A DNA stretch of 64,000 bases from Bordetella parapertussis. GTDB lineage: Bacteria; Pseudomonadota; Gammaproteobacteria; Burkholderiales; Burkholderiaceae_A. The first letter of the stretch is position 1. Every line of letters begins with the position of its first letter. A model generated the notes under the pieces. The model made no database searches. It saw nothing but the letters and a program-made list of their open reading frames with translations, and was not told the origin of the DNA. Location of the stretch: the NCBI GenBank assembly GCA_945877235.1, contig CAMCRF010000003.1, positions 124,001-188,000 of the forward strand, given 5' to 3'. The position numbers were made by a program, and so were the translations under genes. Of this stretch, positions 58,067 through 64,000 are shown piece after piece.

Positions 58067-59122
58067 GTGAATCTTGTGTTGAAGCACAGCCTTTTTGCGG
58101 TGGTCTGCGGTGTTTTCCTGGTCACGACGGCTGCTCAGGCCAACGAATCGGCCAAATCTGGCCGCAGCCAAGCTACCACGCCCCAACACATCAAGACCAA
58201 GCAAGAAAAAGCGGCAAAATCGGCCAAAGCGACCAAAGACGCCAAAGCGAGTGTCAAGCGCGCGACGCAGCGGGCGAACAAACGGGTCGTCAAGCGCGAC
58301 CCCAAAAATCGCATGTCCGCAACATCCAAAATGGGGGTTCAGTCGGCCATGACGACGGCCGCGCTGAGCTCCTCTGCTGCGCTGGTGGTGGATCAGATCT
58401 CCGGCGAGATTATTTTCGAGAAAAACGCCACCACGGTGCTCCCCATTGCATCTATCACCAAGCTGATGACAGCCTTGGTGGTCGCCGAGGCAGACCTCCC
58501 CATGGATGAGACGCTCGTTGTCACTCAGGAGGATGCCGACCTTGAGAAGGGCGTGAAGTCCCGTCTGGCGGTTGGCACGCGTCTGACCCGTGGCGAGTTC
58601 ATGCATCTTGCGCTCATGTCATCAGAGAACCGAGCCGCTCATGTGCTGGGGCGGACTTACCCCGGCGGCATGGATGCCTTCGTCGCCGCCATGAACATAA
58701 AAGCCAAGCATCTGGGCATGGCCGACAGTCGATTTGTCGAGCCTACCGGCCTGAGTGCCTCAAATGTCTCCAGCCCACGCGATCTCGTTCGACTCGTGGA
58801 AGAGTCTCACCGGGTTGAGGAGATTCGTGAGTACTCCACTGCCCGAAAGCTCAACATTCGTGTCCGAGGCCGCGACACCCAGTTCATCAATACCAATGCC
58901 CTGGCGAGGGGAGATCAGTGGGAGCTCGGTGTATCGAAGACAGGGTTTATTCGTGAGGCTGGCCGTTGTCTGGTCATGCAGGCCGAGGTAGATCGCCGGC
59001 CTGTGATCATGATCATGCTCGACGCCAGCGGAAAGCAGCAAAGGCTGCGCGATGCCGAGCGGCTTCGCCGCTGGATTGTCCAGCAGGCTGATCAGGCGCC
59101 TCGGTCGAACCCCAACGCCTGA
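58067..59122 (+). CDS. pbpG: D-alanyl-D-alanine endopeptidase (PBP7/8 type)
   Basis: A 351-residue exported serine peptidase. The signal peptide ends near AQA-N (about 25). Residues about 28-85 are an unusual Lys/Arg/Ala/Thr-rich linker. The catalytic SITK (SxxK), SSENRAA (SxN) and SKTGF (KTG) motifs are intact. Cuts peptidoglycan cross-links in the periplasm. GTG start with GGGAG site. The last 31 bases overlap the iclR gene on the opposite strand. Confidence 0.93.
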   Translation: MNLVLKHSLFAVVCGVFLVTTAAQANESAKSGRSQATTPQHIKTKQEKAAKSAKATKDAKASVKRATQRANKRVVKRDPKNRMSATSKMGVQSAMTTAALSSSAALVVDQISGEIIFEKNATTVLPIASITKLMTALVVAEADLPMDETLVVTQEDADLEKGVKSRLAVGTRLTRGEFMHLALMSSENRAAHVLGRTYPGGMDAFVAAMNIKAKHLGMADSRFVEPTGLSASNVSSPRDLVRLVEESHRVEEIREYSTARKLNIRVRGRDTQFINTNALARGDQWELGVSKTGFIREAGRCLVMQAEVDRRPVIMIMLDASGKQQRLRDAERLRRWIVQQADQAPRSNPNA

Positions 59123-59877
59123 GAAATCTGCTCGGCAGTTTGTTGCAAGGCTTGCAGCCAGCCGTCATTGGCGCGGTCTGCGGGGGCCGAAATTGAGAGT
59201 CCAGCCACCAGTCGGCCCGCATCGTCTCGAATGGCAGCCGCAATGCACCGAACGCCGAGCTCAAGCTCCTCGTTGTCTCTTGCAAATCCCTTCTGCCTCA
59301 CCTCGTCGAGTTCGCGTTCGAGCGTGGGAAGCGATGTAATGCTGTTGCGCGTCTGGCCCGCCAGGCCGGTTCGCATGCTGTAAGAGCGCACGGCACGCAC
59401 GTCATCCGCAGCCAAGAAGAGCTTACCCGTGGAGGTGAGGTGCAGGGGTGCCCGCCCACCAATGGCGCGCACGACCTGCATGCCCGAGCGCTCACTGACG
59501 GCTCGCTCAATGTACACAATTTCATCTGCTTGGCGAACGGATAGGTTGATCGTCTCTCCGGTGAGCCGATGTAATTCCCGCATGGGCCCAGCAGCCGCGT
59601 CGCGGACATTGAGCCTGGCCTTAACCAAGTTGCCCAGCTCCAGAAGGCGCATGCCAAGTTGATAAAGCCCTGGCTCGGTGCGATCGACCATGCGTGCCAG
59701 TACAAGATCATTCAGAATTCTGTGCGCGGTTGAGGGATGGAGCCCTGTTCCCTGCGCCAAGGCCTTTAGCGCAACGGGCTCATCCTGCCGAGCCAGCACG
59801 TCGAGCAAGGCGTTCATACGCTCGATGACCTGAATGGCGGGTTTCTGCGGGGTGACAGGGGGCGCGGCGGGCTGCAT
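59092..59877 (-). CDS. IclR family transcriptional regulator
   Basis: A 261-residue regulator. The N-terminal winged helix (about 15-85) has RMNALLDVLARQDEPVALKALAQGTGLHPSTAHRILNDL, of which TGLHPSTAHRILNDL is the recognition helix. The C-terminal effector domain has LHLTSTGKLFLA and the GVRCIAAAIRD region. Divergent from lutAB with a 52-base gap, so it likely controls lactate utilisation or another carboxylic acid pathway there. That is inferred from position. Confidence 0.92.
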   Translation of the reverse strand: MQPAAPPVTPQKPAIQVIERMNALLDVLARQDEPVALKALAQGTGLHPSTAHRILNDLVLARMVDRTEPGLYQLGMRLLELGNLVKARLNVRDAAAGPMRELHRLTGETINLSVRQADEIVYIERAVSERSGMQVVRAIGGRAPLHLTSTGKLFLAADDVRAVRSYSMRTGLAGQTRNSITSLPTLERELDEVRQKGFARDNEELELGVRCIAAAIRDDAGRLVAGLSISAPADRANDGWLQALQQTAEQISQALGFDRGA

Positions 59878-59929
59878 GCTTTTCGATAGGTGAAATGGCA
59901 GAATGGAAGTTTACAAAGGGATGTCACAG

Positions 59930-60691
59930 ATGTCTGCCCCTGAATTAACGGAAAACACACGAATTGCCGTGTTCGTGACCTGCCTGGTTGACCTCATGCG
60001 GCCAGAAATCGGGTTCGCTACGCTCGCGCTCTTGGAGCGTGCAGGGTGCGAGGTTGTGGTTCCGCCAGACCAGACCTGTTGTGGTCAGCCTGCATTCAAT
60101 GCGGGAGACCGGGCCTCAGCGCATCGGCTGGCAGAGCGCGTTCTGGCCCTGCTCGAGCCTTACGACTTTGTTGTCATTCCATCGGGCTCGTGTGCTGGCA
60201 TGATCAAGATGCACTACGTGGAGCTCTTCTCCGACGATCCAACCTTGCGTCGACGTATGGCCGATCTGGCACCTCGCGTCTACGAGCTCACCGATTTCTT
60301 GGTGAAGGTCATGAAGGTTAATGAGGTACCTGGTCGATCTCAAGGAACCGTCACCTATCACGATTCTTGCAGTGGTCTTCGGGAACTGGGCATTCAGGAA
60401 CAGCCTCGTCGCCTGCTCAAGATGATTCCAGGGCTCAAGATTGAAGAAATGCGAGACAGCAGGGCCTGTTGTGGGTTTGGAGGCACTTTTTCCCTTAAGT
60501 ACGGAGAGGTCTCTTCTGCGATCGCAGATGAGAAGATCAGTCAGGTCCAGGCAACGGGCGCTCAGGCGGTTGTGCTGGGCGACCTGGGCTGCATGTTGCA
60601 TTTAGAGGGGCGCCTGAGACGGCTTGGCGATGACAAGACGCAGGTCTTGCACATTGCGCAGGTGCTCGCTGGCGAACTCGAGGGTTCATAG
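59930..60691 (+). CDS. lutA: LutA/YkgE-type iron-sulfur protein of lactate utilisation
   Basis: A 253-residue protein with two CCG domains: CCGQPAFNAGDR and CCGFGGTFSLKYGEVS, typical of LutA, and the ligand-rich ending GDLGCMLHLEGRL. Subunit of the LutABC L-lactate dehydrogenase. ATG at 59930 is chosen because AAGGG stands nine bases ahead; ATG at 59921 or 59903 are possible. Followed after 10 bases by lutB. LutC is at 4261. Confidence 0.9.
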   Translation: MSAPELTENTRIAVFVTCLVDLMRPEIGFATLALLERAGCEVVVPPDQTCCGQPAFNAGDRASAHRLAERVLALLEPYDFVVIPSGSCAGMIKMHYVELFSDDPTLRRRMADLAPRVYELTDFLVKVMKVNEVPGRSQGTVTYHDSCSGLRELGIQEQPRRLLKMIPGLKIEEMRDSRACCGFGGTFSLKYGEVSSAIADEKISQVQATGAQAVVLGDLGCMLHLEGRLRRLGDDKTQVLHIAQVLAGELEGS

Positions 60692-60701
60692 GAGCGTTAT
60701 C

Positions 60702-62135
60702 GTGCAAGTCCAATCGATGCACTTCAAGGCTCGGGCTGGTCAGAAGCTGGCCGACGTGAGGCTGCAGAAGAATCTGAAGCGGCTGAGCCAGAAGTTTGTC
60801 ACCGCCCGCTCCGTTGCCATTCAAGAGATTGATTTTGAAGCCACTCGGTCCGCTGCGGTTGAACGCCGGGACAGAGCAATATCGCGGCTCGATCTCTACC
60901 TCGAGCTCTTTGAGAAGAATGCCACTGCGACGGGTGCTACGGTGCTCTATGCTGAGTCCGCCGCAGAGGCGAGCGAACTGGTGGTGCAAATCGCTCGTCG
61001 TCACGAGGCCAAGACGGTCACCAAATCGAAGTCCATGGTCTCTGAGGAGATGGCGCTTAACGAGGCCCTAAGAGCGGCTGGGGTCGAGCCCGTAGAAACT
61101 GATCTAGGTGAGTACATCCTCCAGATCAACAACAATGAGGCCCCAAGCCACATCATTGCCCCGGTCATTCACAAAGACAAGGAGGAGATCTCCGAGCTCT
61201 TCGCGAAGGTGCATCAGAAGCCGCCTCTCTCCGATATTTCCCAGCTCACAAGAGAGGCGCGAGAGCAGCTTCGGCCCAAGTTTTTACGCGCAGACATGGG
61301 CGTGACCGGCGGGAATTTCGTGATTGCCGAGACCGGTTCCGTTGCGCTGGTGACCAACGAGGGCAATGAGGGCATGTGCACCATCATGCCCAAGGTCCAT
61401 GTGGTGGTAACGGGCATTGAGAAGGTATTACCGACCCTCGAGGACTTCGCAACCATTGCACGATTGCTCACCCGGTCTGCTACTGGACAGTCCATTTCGA
61501 ACTATATCTCTCTGCTCACCGGCACGCGCGTTGAGGGGGAGCCCGATGGCCCCGATCATCTCTACTTCGTGCTGGTCGACGGAGGACGGTCCTCGCTCTT
61601 GGGGAGTGAGTTTCAAGAGATGCTCCGATGCATTCGCTGCGGGGCATGCATGAATCATTGCCCTGTGTATCAGAAGATTGGCGGGCACGCCTATGGCTGG
61701 GTGTACCCAGGGCCAATGGGCTCTGTGCTCACGCCCTCGTATAGGGGCCTTGAGGACACGCTAGACCTACCGCAAGCGGCCACGCTGTGCGGTGAGTGCC
61801 ATGTGGTCTGCCCGGTCAAGATTCCGCTGCCTGATTTGCTTAGGAAGCTGCGTGAGCGTCAGTTCGAGCGACACCTGCGGCCGTGGACAGAGCGCATAGG
61901 ACTTGCGGTCTGGTCGTACGTTGCGGCGCGGCCACCCCTGTATAGACTCACGACGCGTATCGGAAGTCGAGTGTTGCGATTGATGTCGAATCGTCGCGGT
62001 CTGATTCGGAGTCTGCCACTGGTGAAGGGCTGGAGCGCTACGCGCGACATGCCCGCGCCGGCGAGTGGAACCTTCAGTCAGCGCTATGCGCGCTGGCAGT
62101 CTGACAGAGCGGCGACCAGGTCAGAGACCAACTGA
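60702..62135 (+). CDS. lutB: LutB-type iron-sulfur protein of lactate utilisation
   Basis: A 477-residue protein. An N-terminal LUD-like domain (GVTGGNFVIAETGSVALVTNEGN) is followed by two 4Fe-4S sets: CIRCGACMNHCPVYQKIGG and CGECHVVCPVKIPLPDLL. The GTG at 60702 has AGGAG seven bases upstream and is chosen over the longer reading that lies in lutA. Works with LutA and LutC. The last 52 bases overlap pyrD on the opposite strand. Confidence 0.92.
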   Translation: MQVQSMHFKARAGQKLADVRLQKNLKRLSQKFVTARSVAIQEIDFEATRSAAVERRDRAISRLDLYLELFEKNATATGATVLYAESAAEASELVVQIARRHEAKTVTKSKSMVSEEMALNEALRAAGVEPVETDLGEYILQINNNEAPSHIIAPVIHKDKEEISELFAKVHQKPPLSDISQLTREAREQLRPKFLRADMGVTGGNFVIAETGSVALVTNEGNEGMCTIMPKVHVVVTGIEKVLPTLEDFATIARLLTRSATGQSISNYISLLTGTRVEGEPDGPDHLYFVLVDGGRSSLLGSEFQEMLRCIRCGACMNHCPVYQKIGGHAYGWVYPGPMGSVLTPSYRGLEDTLDLPQAATLCGECHVVCPVKIPLPDLLRKLRERQFERHLRPWTERIGLAVWSYVAARPPLYRLTTRIGSRVLRLMSNRRGLIRSLPLVKGWSATRDMPAPASGTFSQRYARWQSDRAATRSETN

Positions 62136-63145
62136 GGCCCCTGGTAAATCAGGCCGCTATAGACCTGAACCAGGCTTGCTCCCAGTTGCACCTTCCTGCA
62201 CCCCTCAGATGCGGACAAGATGCCGCCAACCCCGATGAGGGCCACCGCTTGGGGTAGGTGAGCGCGCAGCAGGCGCAGGGCCTCATTCGAACGCTCAAAC
62301 ACCGGTGAACCAGAGAGGCCACCGGCTTCTTGGGCGTGTGGGTGCCCCACAACGTGGCTGCGGTCGAGTGTGGTGTTCGTCGCAATCACAGCCTCAATCT
62401 CGTGAGCAACCACAGCCTGGGAAATAGCCTCGATGCTGGTTTCGTCGAGATCAGGTGCCACCTTCAGAAAGAGCGGAACCCGGCGACGATGCTGCTTTTG
62501 GAGGCCAGTCGCTTCTCGCCGAATGGCACCAAGCAGTCGATTCAGGGCCGCCTCATTTTGTAAGTCCCGCAGCCCCTTGGTGTTCGGAGACGAGATGTTG
62601 ATGGTGACGTAGTCCGCCCAGGGGTAAACGCCGCGCAGGCCGGTGCAGTAGTCGTCTTCAGCCTGGTCGACGGGGGTAGAGGCGTTCTTTCCAATGTTGA
62701 GTCCGAGCACGCCACGCTTCTCGCGTACCCACACAGACCGAGAGACGTTCTGAATGAACGTTTCGAGCCCAAGATTGTTAAATCCCATGCGATTGATAAT
62801 GGCCCGGTGCTCTTGCAGCCGAAACATGCGTGGCTGCGGGTTTCCGGGTTGGGCCTTGGGTGTGACCGTGCCGACCTCAATGAAGCCAAATCCAAATCGA
62901 GCCAGGGAGTCGATGTGGGCAGCATTCTTATCGAGGCCTGCGGCCAGACCCACGGGATTGGGAAACGAGAGGCCAGCCACTTGAATGGGTGTTGCATAGG
63001 GCAGGGGCATTGCCTTCGGCAGCAGAAAGCCAAGCGATTCATGGAGTCGTTGGAAACCTTGCAGACTCAGGTCGTGTGCGCGCTCCGGCGAAAGGGCGAA
63101 GAGCGCAGGACGAATCCAGCGGTAACTGCTCTCAAAAAGGGTCAT
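62084..63145 (-). CDS. pyrD: Dihydroorotate dehydrogenase (quinone)
   Basis: A 353-residue class 2 membrane-associated flavoenzyme of pyrimidine synthesis. The hydrophobic N-terminus ([19 protein letters not shown]) suits membrane contact. FMN-binding segments [48 protein letters not shown] and [12 protein letters not shown] are present. The catalytic serine of class 2 is in INISSPNT. Start chosen at 63145, coupled to bpt by ATGA. Confidence 0.96.
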   Translation of the reverse strand: MTLFESSYRWIRPALFALSPERAHDLSLQGFQRLHESLGFLLPKAMPLPYATPIQVAGLSFPNPVGLAAGLDKNAAHIDSLARFGFGFIEVGTVTPKAQPGNPQPRMFRLQEHRAIINRMGFNNLGLETFIQNVSRSVWVREKRGVLGLNIGKNASTPVDQAEDDYCTGLRGVYPWADYVTINISSPNTKGLRDLQNEAALNRLLGAIRREATGLQKQHRRRVPLFLKVAPDLDETSIEAISQAVVAHEIEAVIATNTTLDRSHVVGHPHAQEAGGLSGSPVFERSNEALRLLRAHLPQAVALIGVGGILSASEGCRKVQLGASLVQVYSGLIYQGPQLVSDLVAALSDCQRA

Positions 63146-63879
63146 GCACGGGGTTCTTCTACGGCTGTCCACTGGCCCTGAGAGAGCACTTCAGCGGGCC
63201 GAAAGCGAGCCTTGTATGACATCTTCGGGCTCTCCTCAATGAAGTAGCCCAGATAGACATAGTCCAGACCGAGTCTCTGACATTCAGCGATTTGCCAGAG
63301 CACACCGTAGGTTCCGAGTGAGTCCTTAGAAAGGTCAGGGTCGAAAAAGGTGTAGACCGCGGAGAGGCCACTTTGCAGTCTGTCGATGAGCGAGACCATG
63401 ACCAGCCGTCCCGCCTCTCTGAACGTGATCAGTCGGGTGTCAACCTGGCTCTGGAGCAGAAACTGCGCGTACTGATCGCGGCTGTCTTGGTCCATGCCGC
63501 CGCCCATGTGCCGCCCGCTCTGGTAGCGCAAATACAGCGCGTAGTGCTCGTCCGAGAACATCAGGGGGACTTCCTGTGCCTGGAGTCGCCCTGAGAGCTT
63601 GCGCCAGGTACGGACCTGCGTTTTGCTGGGGTTGAATGCTGCGACGGGAACCCGAATGGGCTGACAGGCTCTGCAGTTGTCGCAATAGGGCCGGTATGAG
63701 AAAACGCCACTGCGACGAAAGCCCAACTGGACCAGGTCGCTGTAAACGCGAGACTGAATGAGATGGTTTGGCGTGGCGACCTGCGAGCGCGCCTTGCGCC
63801 CCTCGATGTAGCTGCAGGGGTAGGGGGCCGTCACGTAGAACTGTAGACGGCTTAAGGGGAGGTCGCGAAGGTTGGCCAT
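63142..63879 (-). CDS. bpt: Aspartate/glutamate leucyltransferase (bacterial arginyltransferase-like Bpt)
   Basis: A 245-residue tRNA-protein transferase that adds leucine to N-terminal Asp or Glu, making N-degrons for ClpS-ClpA. The N-domain has [15 protein letters not shown] and [15 protein letters not shown] (Cys pair). The C-domain has [18 protein letters not shown] and [16 protein letters not shown]. Start lies inside the end of aat (28-base overlap). Partner clpS and clpA are at 27289-29972. Confidence 0.93.
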   Translation of the reverse strand: MANLRDLPLSRLQFYVTAPYPCSYIEGRKARSQVATPNHLIQSRVYSDLVQLGFRRSGVFSYRPYCDNCRACQPIRVPVAAFNPSKTQVRTWRKLSGRLQAQEVPLMFSDEHYALYLRYQSGRHMGGGMDQDSRDQYAQFLLQSQVDTRLITFREAGRLVMVSLIDRLQSGLSAVYTFFDPDLSKDSLGTYGVLWQIAECQRLGLDYVYLGYFIEESPKMSYKARFRPAEVLSQGQWTAVEEPRA

Positions 63880-64000
63880 GGCAGGGTTTTCACCCCCCAG
63901 TCTAGTGCAGGCAGGTCCACATTGGAAAGCACTGTGGATTCAAATGTCGCTCGCGGGATGGGGCGGGCGCCATAAAGGGCCAAGTGCTGGGTTTGCTGCT
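63852..64000 (-). CDS. aat: Leucyl/phenylalanyl-tRNA--protein transferase, C-terminal part (cut by window edge)
   Basis: The last 48 codons read [20 protein letters not shown] and then a short tail to TAA at 63852. The QHLA-LGAR-IPR pattern is the typical end of Aat, which adds Leu or Phe to N-terminal Lys or Arg. The rest lies outside the window. It overlaps the bpt start by 28 bases. aat-bpt-pyrD is the normal Burkholderiales order. Confidence 0.85.
   Translation of the reverse strand, partial: QQTQHLALYGARPIPRATFESTVLSNVDLPALDWGVKTLPWPTFATSP

Noticed and set aside
57671..58606. 311-residue minus-strand ORF across the HDAC and pbpG genes
   Set aside because: It spans the ends of two well-supported genes and has low-complexity composition with no recognisable domain.
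1..64000. Mobile elements, prophage, CRISPR, tRNA and rRNA
   Set aside because: No transposase, integrase, regularly spaced repeats, or tRNA/rRNA-like sequences were seen by reading both strands; tRNAscan and a repeat search would settle it.

Overview
This window is a densely coded stretch of a bacterial chromosome. It looks like a betaproteobacterium of the order Burkholderiales, with GC that appears to be in the high fifties. The evidence is gene content and order: rpsF-priB-rpsR-rplI-dnaB; Rieske oxygenase / xseB-ispA-dxs-folE2; lpxK-Trm112-kdsB-adk; a DUF3579 gene beside argD-argF; ribF-ileS-lspA-coaBC-dut; aat-bpt-pyrD; and an intracellular polyhydroxybutyrate depolymerase. I saw no tRNA or rRNA genes, insertion sequences, integrases, prophage genes or CRISPR arrays. 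No stretch longer than about 240 bases lacks a gene. The largest gaps are 22663-22898, 25432-25606, 27130-27288 and 29973-30109.

Layout. 1-4207 (minus): ferredoxin, ferredoxin reductase, PHB depolymerase, RnfB-like ferredoxin, endonuclease III, DUF1841, and the first codons of a LysR-type regulator. 4261-10294 (plus): lutC and a 2-hydroxyacid dehydrogenase, the S6/PriB/S18/L9/DnaB cluster behind a candidate S6:S18-binding leader hairpin, then a fumarylacetoacetase-family hydrolase and a zeta-class GST. 10307-12264 (minus): sulfurtransferase and Rieske oxygenase. 12344-16289 (plus): xseB, ispA, dxs, folE2. 16292-19478 (minus): yajQ, GNAT, argF, argD. 19548-19892 (plus): DUF3579. 19861-22662 (minus): the Kdo/lipid A genes with adk. 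22899-24757 (plus): xseA, sodB. 24747-25431 (minus): DUF192 and a 52-residue exported Lys/Ala/Glu-rich protein. 25607-31753: icd, a cold-shock gene (minus), clpS-clpA and a flavocytochrome c sulfide dehydrogenase pair. 31832-37844 (minus): dut to ribF. 37882-41067 (plus): purN, an RsmB-type methyltransferase, a desaturase. 41064-43382 (minus): mltD, gloB. 43400-51130 (plus): methyltransferase, rnhA, an RND efflux pair, dnaQ and three unrecognised genes. 51062-52414 (minus): argA. 52435-59122 (plus): hrpA, a CinA-type domain protein, an HDAC-like deacetylase, pbpG. 59092-62135: an iclR regulator divergent from lutAB. 62084-64000 (minus): pyrD, bpt, and the end of aat.

Most of the window is housekeeping: replication and repair, protein turnover including both N-degron leucyl transferases with ClpS-ClpA, isoprenoid, folate, arginine, pyrimidine and lipid A synthesis. 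The metabolic colour comes from PHB mobilisation, lactate oxidation split over two loci 55 kb apart, and sulfide oxidation. I found no clearly new multi-gene system. The best leads are: an RND efflux pair wedged into the conserved mltD-gloB/yafS-rnhA-dnaQ neighbourhood, followed by three coupled genes of unknown function; a small exported lysine-rich protein with its own terminator; and a recurrent arrangement in which a -10 box sits exactly six bases before a start codon that lacks a ribosome binding site, suggesting leaderless mRNAs.
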